Below, in pieces: positions 19,562 through 28,203 of a DNA stretch of 64,000 nucleotides (positions are counted from its first letter, which is position 1; each line of letters begins with the position of its first letter). Made by a program: the position numbers and the translations under genes. The notes beneath the pieces were generated by a model, which made no database searches, was not told the DNA's origin, and saw nothing but the letters and a program-made list of their open reading frames with translations. This DNA comes from Jeotgalicoccus nanhaiensis (GTDB lineage Bacteria; Bacillota; Bacilli; Staphylococcales; Salinicoccaceae): NCBI GenBank assembly GCA_004570955.1, contig SPPL01000005.1, positions 1 through 64,000 of the forward strand. Reading direction: 5' to 3'.

Positions 19562-19867
19562 ATGGCACATGAACAACACCGACAACTGATTCAGACGTTA
19601 CATGAATGTATGGAAGCTTGTAACCATTGCTACGATGCCTGTTTGAAGGAAGAAGACGTAAATATGATGGCAAAGTTCATCAGACTGGATCGCGAATGTG
19701 CAGATATCTGTGGATTTCTGGAACAAGCATTAATGAGAGGTTCTCCATTTTCTTCTGATTTAGCAGCAGTATGCGCCAAAATTTGCGAAGCTTGCGGAAA
19801 TGAATGTCAGAAACACGACCACGAACACTGTCAGAGATGTGCAGAAGCTTGTAAGGAAATCGCTTAA
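19562..19867 (+). CDS. four-helix-bundle copper storage protein (Csp3/DUF326-like)
   Basis: A 101-residue protein with 11 cysteines spaced along predicted helices (CMEACNHCYDAC, CADIC, CAKICEACGNEC, CQRCAEAC) plus a His-rich turn. This is the DUF326/Csp pattern, in which helix-facing Cys line a bundle that stores many Cu(I) ions. There is no signal peptide, so it should be cytosolic like Csp3. AGGAGG stands upstream. Probably a copper buffer working with CopZ and CopB. Confidence 0.88.
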   Translation: MAHEQHRQLIQTLHECMEACNHCYDACLKEEDVNMMAKFIRLDRECADICGFLEQALMRGSPFSSDLAAVCAKICEACGNECQKHDHEHCQRCAEACKEIA

Positions 19868-19886
19868 AATAAAACTTATATAGAAA

Positions 19887-19923
19887 AAACGCCATGTCAG
19901 ATAATAATTCTGGCATGGCGTTT
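19887..19923. terminator. bidirectional terminator
   Basis: A 15-bp stem with one mismatch (19887-19901 with 19909-19923, core ACGCCATG) and 7-nt loop sits between the convergent copper storage gene and the response regulator, with A and T runs on both sides. Confidence 0.8.
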
Positions 19924-19977
19924 CTTATTAATAGAACAAAAGCAATCAGTCTAACGTTCTAATATTGAAAGTGTTTT

Positions 19978-20649
19978 TTAATTTTTAATCCATTTGTAAC
20001 CAACGCCCCACACCGTGTGAAAGTAATCATCGATAGGAAAGCCGACTTCCCGAATTTTTTCCCGCATATTTCTAACATGGGAATCCACAGTACGTCCTTC
20101 CGTTTCAGAATGCATGCCCCACACTAAATCAATCAATTGATTTCTAGAAAATACCCTTCCTGGATTTTTCATGAGTAATCCAATGATTGCAAATTCTTTT
20201 GGTGTTAATTTTACAAGCTGTTTTTTATAGGATAGTTCAAATTGATCTTCGTCCCATAACAGTCTTTCGACTTCAATCCGGTTGACAGGTCTTGTTCTTC
20301 TTAGTAATGCATCCATTCTTGCAACCAATTCTTCTTCATTAAAAGGTTTTGTTATATAGTCATCTGCACCCAGCTTGAGTCCTTTTACAATATCTTCTTT
20401 CTGCTCACGTGCAGTCACCATGATAATAGGTACATCTGAGTATTGCCGTATTTCTCTGCATACTTCCCATCCATTCATTTCAGGCATCATGATATCCAGT
20501 AGAATAAGATCAAAATTCTCTTCTTTAACAAACTTAAGCCCTGCTTTTGCACCTACTGCTTTTCGACAAAAATAAGGGTAAGGTTTCAAGTATAATGTCA
20601 ACAGTTCGAGCATTCTCTCTTCATCATCGATTAACAGCACTTTATTCAT
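19978..20649 (-). CDS. OmpR-family response regulator, probably metal responsive
   Basis: A 223-residue regulator: receiver domain with phospho-acceptor D52 (LLDIMMPEMNG), MVTARE switch region and conserved lysine in ITKPF; then a winged-helix DNA-binding domain with EGRTVDSHVRNMREKIRE. Its start overlaps the end of the kinase gene by 8 bases. Position inside a copper block suggests a CusR/CopR-like role, but no binding site was identified. Confidence 0.88.
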   Translation of the reverse strand: MNKVLLIDDEERMLELLTLYLKPYPYFCRKAVGAKAGLKFVKEENFDLILLDIMMPEMNGWEVCREIRQYSDVPIIMVTAREQKEDIVKGLKLGADDYITKPFNEEELVARMDALLRRTRPVNRIEVERLLWDEDQFELSYKKQLVKLTPKEFAIIGLLMKNPGRVFSRNQLIDLVWGMHSETEGRTVDSHVRNMREKIREVGFPIDDYFHTVWGVGYKWIKN

Positions 20650-22030
20650 TTACATTCTCCTTCTTTAAAGATATGACGAAAACAGTCCCCTTACCGAGTG
20701 TACTTTCTACTCCAATCTCGCCACCATGCAACTCCACAATTTCTTTAGCGATTGTCAGCCCGAGACCAGACCCTCCGCTTACCCGGGATCTAGACTTTTC
20801 AGAACGATACAGTCGATCGAATATAAAGGGTATATCTTCTTCTGGGATTCCTTCTCCTGTATCTGAAATAGTTGTTAAAATTTCATTTTTATTTTGAATA
20901 ACTTCCATTGTGATATGACCTTTCTCGGGAGTATACTTTATTGCATTATCTAATATATTCAATATAACTTGTTGAATTCTTTCGGGATCTGCCATAACAA
21001 CCAAGTTGTCCGGACAATGAAAGAAAAGCTCTATCTTTTTTTCATTGAGCGCTGGACGGATTCGTGCTAAAACCGTCTCAATTAAAGCGCTAAATACTAC
21101 CCTCTCTTTTGTGATGGCAAATTCATTATGATCGATTTTAGCTAATTCAAACAGATTTTTTATCAGGTCTGCTAAATGCTCTGTTTCTTCCTGAATGATT
21201 TTAATGTATCTATTCCTGTCCGTCGTGGATATTTCTTTTCTGCTAATAATATCCGTATACCCTTTCATATAGGTTAAAGGTGTTCGTAGCTCATGCGATA
21301 TACTCCCTAAAAATTCATTTCTCTCGTTTTTTAAACGTTCCAGATCTTGCGACAGCAAAGTAATCGAAGTCGCCAAATCTCCAAGCTCATCTTTTCGATG
21401 TGTATACAATTCCACGTTATGATTGCCTCTACTTAATTGTTCTGTCGCTTTTTTCATCCTCAATACCGGTTGGGTAATAACTTTGGAAAGAATAAACACC
21501 GTTATAACAGTCAGAAGCAAAGTCAATAGGCCGACAAGCCAAAACTTATGGCTGAGATGATCAATAATCCGTTCGATGCTATCACTTTCAGCGAACATGA
21601 AAACATGCCCGCTATGTGTTTCGTTAAAAGTTAGGGGGCTGTCTGTAGAGACATATTTTTCTTCTGACCAATTTGATTTCAGGATAACTCCTTCTTGTGG
21701 TATTTCACCATAATCAGTATGTTCAATAACAGTTATCATTTCTGGTTCAACCGGATCAGAATTGGTGATTATCTCTCCATTCTCATCTGTTATCACCACA
21801 ATAAAATCTGATTCTGACTCCATAATCGCAACATGTTCCAATGTCGTGGTTGTATAGTTTTCTTCCAATACGTCTCTGTGTGTATTCCCCCGGGCCAATA
21901 AATCCCCCATCACTTCCTCCACACGATCAGCGACCAGATTTGTATATAGGATATAGAATAATATGATTTCAATAATAAGAATCACCAGAAAAACCAAAAG
22001 TCCGATTTTTAAAGCTAATTTATTGAACAT
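20642..22030 (-). CDS. sensor histidine kinase partner
   Basis: About 462 residues: an N-terminal membrane helix, an extracytoplasmic sensing domain of about 140 residues, a second helix, a HAMP linker, the phospho-acceptor in SISHELRTPLTYMKGY, and an ATPase domain with NAIKYTPEKG, DTGEGIPEED and GGSGLGLTIAKEIV. GAGGAGG precedes the ATG at 22030, favoured over 22054. The sensing domain is acidic but shows no His/Met-rich copper site, so the signal is not certain. It forms a two-component pair with the overlapping downstream regulator. Confidence 0.88.
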   Translation of the reverse strand: MFNKLALKIGLLVFLVILIIEIILFYILYTNLVADRVEEVMGDLLARGNTHRDVLEENYTTTTLEHVAIMESESDFIVVITDENGEIITNSDPVEPEMITVIEHTDYGEIPQEGVILKSNWSEEKYVSTDSPLTFNETHSGHVFMFAESDSIERIIDHLSHKFWLVGLLTLLLTVITVFILSKVITQPVLRMKKATEQLSRGNHNVELYTHRKDELGDLATSITLLSQDLERLKNERNEFLGSISHELRTPLTYMKGYTDIISRKEISTTDRNRYIKIIQEETEHLADLIKNLFELAKIDHNEFAITKERVVFSALIETVLARIRPALNEKKIELFFHCPDNLVVMADPERIQQVILNILDNAIKYTPEKGHITMEVIQNKNEILTTISDTGEGIPEEDIPFIFDRLYRSEKSRSRVSGGSGLGLTIAKEIVELHGGEIGVESTLGKGTVFVISLKKENVNE

Positions 22031-22142
22031 AAAAGCCTCCTCAGTTTTCTGCAACAGGATAAATCGTAATAGATCATCTTATCTTTTTGTTCATTAGTCA
22101 TATTATATAGAAAAGTAGTATTTTTATTATGAATAATTCAGC

Positions 22143-22503
22143 TTATTTTACTTTGCCCACAACTAAAATTTTCTTCCACTGTTCTTATGAGCCGTCATTA
22201 GACACATAAATATTTCCGTTTATAGTCTAGATTGCTAACTCATCTTCGTTCTGTGGATTGATTGCAACATACAAAATACCATCATCTTTCATCTCCACTA
22301 TCTTTCGATAAAAATAATCTAGCAGAGGTAGCAGCTGCAACGAAGTTTTAGTCTGAAAAATGTATGACTAAGTATAACACCTGACCGTCAAGACTTTTTA
22401 AATTTAAAGGGTAACTCGAAGTTACATGAGTGATTTTACCGCATCCCGCTAAAAATATAGATGATAATATTATAGTATTAATTATTAATTTTCTTGGTAT
22501 CAT
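22143..22503 (-). pseudogene. decayed lipoprotein, BNR/sialidase-like fragment
   Basis: It starts MIPRKLIINT with a lipobox (SSIFLAGCGK), soon stops after VIHFSD, and in another frame ends with DGILYVAINPQNEDELAI, stop, TINGNIYVSNDGS, stop, EQWKKILVVGKVK. The C-terminal pieces look like a YVS-DGG-xxW blade of beta-propeller (BNR-repeat) proteins, found as lipoproteins beside copper genes in staphylococci. Most of the propeller is deleted and at least two nonsense codons remain. The family call is tentative. Confidence 0.55.
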
Positions 22504-22550
22504 GATTCGCTACTCTCTTTATACATTTTATTATTTAAATATCGATTTTT

Positions 22551-22677
22551 CGTGCAGATTTGAAGGAAGCGCTGAGATATCATCCACGGTTAATAAACCT
22601 TTAAATTGAAATCCAATATGTCGAGTCGGTAATATTATTCTTGATTAAATACATTTATTTTTCATTGAATCTGCACG
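22551..22677. repeat. 10-bp inverted repeats enclosing 107 bp
   Basis: CGTGCAGATT (22551-22560) and its exact reverse complement (22668-22677) bound a short segment ahead of the YdhK-type gene. On the minus strand the segment has a short open stretch reading HIGFQFKGLLTVDDISALPS that I do not recognise. It could be a remnant of a small mobile element. Confidence 0.35.
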
Positions 22678-22737
22678 TAAACTGCAAAAGTTATGGGTAG
22701 AGTTCTCAGTAGAACTAATAAAATGGAGGGTATATAC

Positions 22738-23361
22738 ATGGTAAAAAACAAAATATTATTAGGGCTTCTTTCCATATTCGCTGTATTTTTAATGGCTGCC
22801 TGTGGTAATGGGGAAACTCAGCCTAATGAAGATGAAGAAAGCCAAAGCACTGAAACAGAGTCCAGCTCTGAGGAGGAAATGGACATGGAATCAGATTCCG
22901 GAGGTCATATGGAACATTCAGCTGATGAGATGTCCAGTTCCGGTGAAGTACCTGAAGACTTGAAAGAAGCAGAAAATCCAACTTATGCAGTTGGAAGTCA
23001 AGCGATTATTGAAGCAGAACACATGCAAGGTATGGATGGTGCTGAAGCAACAATTTCCGGTGCTTTTGACACCACTGTCTATACTGTCTCATACACACCG
23101 ACGAACGGCGAAGAACTGGTAGAAGATCATAAATGGGTCATTCATGAAGAATTGGAAGAACCGGGAGAAGCCCCATTAGAACAAGGCGATGAAGCAGTAA
23201 TGAATGCATCACACATGGAAGGCATGGAAGGTGCAACGGCTACGATTGATTCTGCTGAAGAGACCACTGTCTATATGGTGGATTTCGTTACAACAGATAC
23301 TGAAGAAGAAGTTCAGAATCATAAGTGGGTTACAGAAAGTGAACTGGCACCTGTGGAATAA
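22738..23361 (+). CDS. YdhK-type (DUF1541) lipoprotein
   Basis: About 207 residues. A leader ending LMAACGNG marks a lipoprotein; an acidic linker with Met and His follows; then two tandem DUF1541 repeats, each with VGSQAIIEAEHMQGMDGAEAT or a close variant, a TTVYTV/TTVYMV strand and an HKWV motif. GGAGGG precedes the ATG at 22738. The family occurs often in copper and heavy-metal clusters of Firmicutes; the EHMQGM and SHMEGM loops, with His and Met, could bind copper outside the membrane. Exact function unknown. Confidence 0.82.
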   Translation: MVKNKILLGLLSIFAVFLMAACGNGETQPNEDEESQSTETESSSEEEMDMESDSGGHMEHSADEMSSSGEVPEDLKEAENPTYAVGSQAIIEAEHMQGMDGAEATISGAFDTTVYTVSYTPTNGEELVEDHKWVIHEELEEPGEAPLEQGDEAVMNASHMEGMEGATATIDSAEETTVYMVDFVTTDTEEEVQNHKWVTESELAPVE

Positions 23362-23411
23362 ATTAGTGAATAGTAATATAGGATAAAAGCATGGATTCCT
23401 GATTACAAAGA

Positions 23412-23453
23412 AAAAATCCGGCAAATCTTGAATTAAGATTTGCCGGATTTTTT
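23412..23453. terminator. bidirectional terminator
   Basis: A long perfect stem with core ATCCGGCAAATCTT and a 5-nt loop is flanked by six or more A and T. It separates the YdhK-type gene from copZ, which converge here. Confidence 0.85.
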
Positions 23454-23540
23454 ATCTTGGTCTCTTTCTACAATTATTATATAGAATCAATATGACATAA
23501 AAAGATGATACTCTAAATTCTTAAAATCTTTTGTCATTAA

Positions 23541-23792
23541 CTAGCTGCAGCATGAACACGCAGAACCATCTTCTTTATCAATATCCTCTTTAATCTCGTA
23601 GCCGGTATTTTGAATAGCACCTTTGATGTCTGCCAAATTAATTGTACTGTCATTAAATGTTACATCTACTTTACCTTCAGGAATTTGAGCTTTGACTGAT
23701 TCAACGCCATTTAATTGACTGACACTTTCCTCAACTTTATTAACGCAAGCCCCACATGACATTCCTTCTACATTAAGTGTTACTTTTGACAT
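23541..23792 (-). CDS. copZ: copper chaperone
   Basis: An 83-residue heavy-metal-associated domain with the GMSCGAC motif (C13, C16) and a beta-alpha-beta-beta-alpha-beta layout. It has an additional Cys-rich tail (CSCCS) that is not usual in CopZ and could add a metal site. It carries Cu(I) to CopY and CopB. It lies at the end of the minus-strand copB-copY-copZ run and has an AAGGAGG site. Confidence 0.93.
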   Translation of the reverse strand: MSKVTLNVEGMSCGACVNKVEESVSQLNGVESVKAQIPEGKVDVTFNDSTINLADIKGAIQNTGYEIKEDIDKEDGSACSCCS

Positions 23793-23929
23793 ATAAATTC
23801 CTCCTTAAAATTTAATTAGATTACGCTATACAATAATTTCATCATACCCCAGGCAGGTATTTTATATTTTCTCTATTTTTTTATTTAACCAATCAATTAT
23901 CTGTCTTAATTCATTGTATCTACTGCTGA

Positions 23930-24361
23930 TTAACACTTACATTGACCTGGAACACAATTACATGGCACTACGTCAACTGCATCCTCTTTTTTCATCTCTA
24001 ACACTTTTTCCAACTCTTCTATATCTATATAGCTTAATGTTGATTTTGAAATTAAATCTGCAATAATTTTTCCAACATCTTTATTACATATATTATCGAA
24101 AGTTTGATCAAGTGTACTTTTGAGAAAGTCACTTTCTTTTAAATTAGTTGAATAAATATATTTGTTGCCGTCCTTTTCTGTGTTTAATACACCTTTATCA
24201 ACAAGTCTTCCAATAAGTGTTTTGGTCGTGGCCGGTTTCCAATTCTTTTTATTTTCTATAATATCTCTAATATCTTTACTCGTCGTTTTGTTTTGTGCCC
24301 AAACGACCCGCATCACTTCCCATTCGGAATCTGTGATATTTGAATCAATTGTTTTGGTCAT
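23930..24361 (-). CDS. copY: copper-responsive repressor, BlaI/MecI family
   Basis: About 143 residues: a BlaI/MecI winged helix (ITDSEWEVMRVVWAQNKTTS, then TKTLIGRLVDKGVL) and a C-terminal CNCVPGQCKC. This CxCx4CxC is the Cu(I)/Zn(II) switch of Enterococcus hirae CopY. The start at 24361 has AGAGGTG five bases upstream. Two exact cop boxes (TACANNTGTA) lie ahead of copB at 26549 and 26580, so it should repress the copB-copY-copZ transcript until CopZ delivers copper. Confidence 0.93.
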   Translation of the reverse strand: MTKTIDSNITDSEWEVMRVVWAQNKTTSKDIRDIIENKKNWKPATTKTLIGRLVDKGVLNTEKDGNKYIYSTNLKESDFLKSTLDQTFDNICNKDVGKIIADLISKSTLSYIDIEELEKVLEMKKEDAVDVVPCNCVPGQCKC

Positions 24362-24433
24362 ATTTTCACCTCTAATTTTTTCAAGTATTTTTAAGATGTC
24401 TTTCATATTTCATACAGTAAAGAATTAAAATAC

Positions 24434-24462
24434 CGACTATCCTTAAGTAAGGATTTGTCGGC
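24434..24462 (-). terminator. hairpin between copB and copY
   Basis: Arms CCGACTATCCTTA and its near complement (24449-24462) form a stem with an internal mismatch, followed on the minus strand by TATTTT. It may attenuate transcription from copB into copY. Confidence 0.55.
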
Positions 24463-24469
24463 ATTTATT

Positions 24470-26518
24470 TTATTCTACTTCAAATCTATGAAGTAACTGC
24501 GCATTGATTGCAACGATGATTGTACTGAGACTCATCAAAATCGCACCTACAGCCGGACTGAGTATTATCCCCCAAGGCGCCAGTACTCCTGCTGCCAATG
24601 GGAGAGCAATCACGTTATATCCGGTTGCCCAAATCAGATTCTGTATCAGTTTATTATATGTTTTTTTAGATAGGCTGAATATTGCAAGAATATCTTTCGG
24701 GTTACTGTCAACGAGAACGATGTCTGCACTATCTATTGCAATATCTGTACCTGCGCCCACAGCGATGCCAACATCTGCTTTAGTCAATGCAGGTGCATCA
24801 TTGATGCCATCTCCTGTCATTGCAACGATCAATCCACGTTCTTGGATTTCTGTCACTTTGTCGGCTTTCTCATCGGGCATCACTTCCGCATAAACCTCAT
24901 CAATTCCTATTTGTTCTGCAACGTAATTTGCGACTTTCTGATTGTCCCCAGTCAACATGATAGCTTTAATATTTCTCTTATGCAGCTGTTCAATTGCCTG
25001 CTTAGAACTTTCCTTAATTTTATCTGCCAGTGCAATGGCACCTGCTAATTCTTCGTTTACCAAAAGAAAAACTACCGTCTTACCTTGTTCTGACCATTTA
25101 TTAAAGTTCTTATCGTCAAAATCTATTTTTTGTTTACGTACATATCCCGGACTCACTACTTTGACTTGTTTATCATCAATCGTCCCTTCAATTCCTACAC
25201 CAGTAATTGAATTGAAATTTGACATTTCAAGCAATTCAAGTTCTTTTAACTTGGCTTCATTGAGTATACCTCTCGCAATAGGGTGTTCCGAGTCATTTTC
25301 TATTGTTGCTGCATAACTTAAAAGGATATTTTCGTCAATATTATTGAAAGTCTGTATATCTGTAACACCAAATTTACCCTCAGTCAAAGTACCCGTCTTA
25401 TCGAAGATCACAGCGTTAATTTTACGAGCCTTTTCAAACTGTGGACGTTTTCGAATTAACAAACCGTGCTTTGCAGCAAGTGATGTAGATACTGAAATAA
25501 CCAACGGTGCTGCCAGACCTAAAGCATGAGGACAAGCAATAACCAAAACTGTTACCAATCTCATGATAGCAGTATCTATAGTTGCTCCAACACTTATCCA
25601 AACGATAAATGTGATAATACCGGCAGCTAAAGCGATATAGAATAACCATTTAGCTGCTTTATTAGTTACATCCTGAGTTTTCGATTTAGTACGTTGTGAT
25701 TCTCTAACCATATCTATAACTTGTGTCAGATAAGATTCATTCATCAGTTTCTCTACTTCAATAGTGAGAGAACCTTCTCTGTTGATTGAACCTCCAATGA
25801 CCTCGTCATCAACGGATTTTCCAACTGGAACAGATTCACCCGTTAACATTGATTCATCAACTTGCGACTTTCCTTTAACGATTTTACCATCCAGCGGCAT
25901 TTTTTCTCCGGGTTTTACTAATAGTAAATCACCCGCTTTAATATCATCAATCTGAACTTCTTCTGTTTCACCATTTTCAGTGATACGGTTTGCCGTATCA
26001 GGCATTAATGATGCGAGGGATTCCAGAGCCTTGGAAGCATTGTTAATAGCTCGCATTTCAATCCAATGTCCCAGAAGCATGATTAATACAAGAGTTGCCA
26101 GCTCCCAGAAAATTTCTTCCCCATTGAATCCAAAAACAACTGCCATACTATAGAAGTAAGCGACAGAAATCGCCATTGCTATTAATGTCATCATGCCTGG
26201 TTCTTTGTTTTTCAATTCATCGTAAGCGCCCTTAATGAATGGCCAACCCCCGTAGAAATAAACGAACGTGGCCAACGCTGCCACAATATAACTATCTCCA
26301 GTAAATTGCCAATCCACACCTATGAAATTTTGAATCATCGGAGATAGAAGTACAATTGGAATTGTGAATATCAGGATAATGAAGAATTTATTACGAAAAT
26401 CTGTCACCATATGCGCATGATGATCGTGTCCGCTATGATTATGGGATTCGTGGCTCTCCTCATGGTTATGATGATTTTCTTCATGCTCAGCATGATTATG
26501 ATTACCTTCTTTATTCAT
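24470..26518 (-). CDS. copB: P1B-type copper-exporting ATPase, CopB class
   Basis: A 682-residue pump. Its N-terminus is a His-rich tail of about 35 residues instead of CxxC domains, and the membrane metal site is CPH (C329-P-H331), both marks of the CopB/P1B-3 class. Phosphorylation site D373 (DKTGTLTEG), MTGDGINDAP, the TGES loop and the HP motif (EHPIARG) are intact. It exports copper across the membrane. First gene of the minus-strand copB-copY-copZ group, under two cop boxes. Confidence 0.95.
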   Translation of the reverse strand: MNKEGNHNHAEHEENHHNHEESHESHNHSGHDHHAHMVTDFRNKFFIILIFTIPIVLLSPMIQNFIGVDWQFTGDSYIVAALATFVYFYGGWPFIKGAYDELKNKEPGMMTLIAMAISVAYFYSMAVVFGFNGEEIFWELATLVLIMLLGHWIEMRAINNASKALESLASLMPDTANRITENGETEEVQIDDIKAGDLLLVKPGEKMPLDGKIVKGKSQVDESMLTGESVPVGKSVDDEVIGGSINREGSLTIEVEKLMNESYLTQVIDMVRESQRTKSKTQDVTNKAAKWLFYIALAAGIITFIVWISVGATIDTAIMRLVTVLVIACPHALGLAAPLVISVSTSLAAKHGLLIRKRPQFEKARKINAVIFDKTGTLTEGKFGVTDIQTFNNIDENILLSYAATIENDSEHPIARGILNEAKLKELELLEMSNFNSITGVGIEGTIDDKQVKVVSPGYVRKQKIDFDDKNFNKWSEQGKTVVFLLVNEELAGAIALADKIKESSKQAIEQLHKRNIKAIMLTGDNQKVANYVAEQIGIDEVYAEVMPDEKADKVTEIQERGLIVAMTGDGINDAPALTKADVGIAVGAGTDIAIDSADIVLVDSNPKDILAIFSLSKKTYNKLIQNLIWATGYNVIALPLAAGVLAPWGIILSPAVGAILMSLSTIIVAINAQLLHRFEVE

Positions 26519-26548
26519 TTCTTTCCCCCTCCTACATTATAATAATAC

Positions 26549-26589
26549 TACAATTGTAAACGATTTATTAATTTAAGTTTACATCTGTA
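26549..26589 (-). promoter_or_regulatory. double cop box (CopY operator)
   Basis: Two exact TACANNTGTA sites, TACAATTGTA at 26549-26558 and TACATCTGTA at 26580-26589, lie 31 and 62 bases before the copB start. The centre-to-centre distance is 31 bp, about three helical turns, as in E. hirae where two CopY dimers bind. No other exact copies were noticed in the window. Confidence 0.9.
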
Positions 26590-26722
26590 GTCGTTATTTG
26601 TCAAGCTATTAATTTACTAAGTTTATTATAAAAAATATATGTGCAGAAACTATCCACTACATGTATTTAAAAACTAAGTAAAAATAAATTAACTGCTACT
26701 CTGAGATTTAACATTGAATTAA

Positions 26723-26768
26723 AAATGCAGATTCCACAACACTAAATAGCATTGGGTAATCTGCATTT
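26723..26768 (-). terminator. hairpin after cueP
   Basis: Perfect 11-bp arms AAATGCAGATT (26723-26733) and AATCTGCATTT (26758-26768) around a 24-nt loop lie just downstream of cueP on the minus strand, with an A/T-rich tail. Likely the end of the res-ccdA-cueP transcript. Confidence 0.65.
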
Positions 26769-26775
26769 AATAATA

Positions 26776-27282
26776 TTATTTAAGCTGTAAATCTGTCAGA
26801 CAGGTGCTGTCATTCTCAAAAGTTGAAAAATTAGATTCAACTTTTTTTCCATCATAATTAATTTCTAAAGAGTAATTTTTATCTCTTGGCAGCCAAAAAT
26901 CCAAGAAACCATTCTCAAGGGTAGTCAACTTCTCATCAACGTGAACTTCTCCATCTTCATCTGTAATTTTTACATCCATCTCTTCATTCATCAGCTCTCC
27001 CTGACAACCTGTTAAGCTATGAAATTCACAAGGATGTGTATATGAGATGTATGGTGCAATAGATACAAAAAATTCATCGTCTGGTAAAGTATAGACATTC
27101 TCATCTCCACTATCTTTAACAATAAGTGTTTTATCATTTATAGATGCTGATTCTACAATATTACTAGCGCTTAATTCCGAAACCATTTCTTTAATATTTG
27201 ATTCGTTCGATGCTGAGTCATCACTACAACCTGTTAAAATAAAGATTACGCCCATCAAAACTGGCATTAAATATTTTTTCAT
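26776..27282 (-). CDS. cueP: CueP family copper-binding lipoprotein
   Basis: About 168 residues. The leader ends ILTGCSDD (lipid Cys 19). The mature part has the CueP signature HPCEFHSLTGCQGEL and a late Cys (STCLTDL), the conserved cysteines and histidines thought to bind or reduce copper. CueP was characterised as a periplasmic copper protein in Salmonella. AAGGAGG precedes 27282, favoured over 27348. It is last in a minus-strand run resA-resB-resC-ccdA-cueP, which suggests that the thiol proteins act on it. Confidence 0.88.
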   Translation of the reverse strand: MKKYLMPVLMGVIFILTGCSDDSASNESNIKEMVSELSASNIVESASINDKTLIVKDSGDENVYTLPDDEFFVSIAPYISYTHPCEFHSLTGCQGELMNEEMDVKITDEDGEVHVDEKLTTLENGFLDFWLPRDKNYSLEINYDGKKVESNFSTFENDSTCLTDLQLK

Positions 27283-27391
27283 CCAGATTCCTCCTTGATA
27301 TTTAATTTTAACAATAATTTTTAAACAAATTTTATAATAATATATCATTTCTATGAAAGTTATATAAACAAGTCATTTAATGTATTCATAA

Positions 27392-28096
27392 TTAGAAGCC
27401 TTGAAAATCTCCAAAGTACGGCTGCAGCCAAATGATAATCTGAGTCAATCCATCAAAATACAGAAGTACACCCATTAATATCATGATGACCCCACCAACT
27501 TTCATAATCGTATTCGAGTATTTCAGCATCCAGCGTGTACGAGATACGAAAAAGCTCAATATAAAGAATGGAATTGCAAAGCCCAGACAGTAAATAACCA
27601 TTAACATTAAAGCATCGTTTGGTGCACTGGCACTCATTGCGAAAATAGCTCCGATAATCGGTCCATTGCACGGCGTCCATCCGGCACCAAAAGCCATACC
27701 TATTAAAGTTGAACCTAAAAATCCTGACGGTCTGTTTTTAAATTTTAATTTCCTCTCTTTCATCAAGAAATTAAAATTAAGCACGCCGGTAATGATAAGC
27801 CCGAAGAAAATAATCAAGATTGAACCCAGTTGTCTGATCAGATTCGCATGGTCAATCAATATTCCGCCTAAAAAGGACGTGCCAAACCCCAGGGCTATAT
27901 AGAATAAGCTGAATCCCACAAGAAAGAAAAGTGTGTGGAATATTGCGCGTGCATTGAATTTTTGATTTTCTACTTCATTATAACTCATTCCTGTTATGTA
28001 AGAGATAAAAGCAGGAAATACTGGAAGTACACAAGGTGAGACAAAACTTAAGAATCCAGCTCCAAATGCAAGTAAGAAAGTCATTTCACTACCCAA
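27392..28096 (-). CDS. ccdA: CcdA / DsbD-like thiol transporter
   Basis: A 234-residue six-helix membrane protein with the two redox cysteines of the family in FVSPCVLPVFP (C22) and GWTPCNGPIIG. It passes electrons from cytosolic thioredoxin to extracytoplasmic thiol proteins. A TTG start at 28096 with GGAG eight bases upstream is preferred; the next ATG is at 28084. It stands between resC and cueP, where it could reduce ResA, CueP or both. Confidence 0.92.
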   Translation of the reverse strand: MGSEMTFLLAFGAGFLSFVSPCVLPVFPAFISYITGMSYNEVENQKFNARAIFHTLFFLVGFSLFYIALGFGTSFLGGILIDHANLIRQLGSILIIFFGLIITGVLNFNFLMKERKLKFKNRPSGFLGSTLIGMAFGAGWTPCNGPIIGAIFAMSASAPNDALMLMVIYCLGFAIPFFILSFFVSRTRWMLKYSNTIMKVGGVIMILMGVLLYFDGLTQIIIWLQPYFGDFQGF

Positions 28097-28203
28097 AATA
28101 ACACTCCATTCATATTGAGATTTTACGATAATTCGAACGAACTCCTAATATATTTTCTCAGAATTTTTTATATTATGTTAATAATAAACTATATCTAATC
28201 CAA

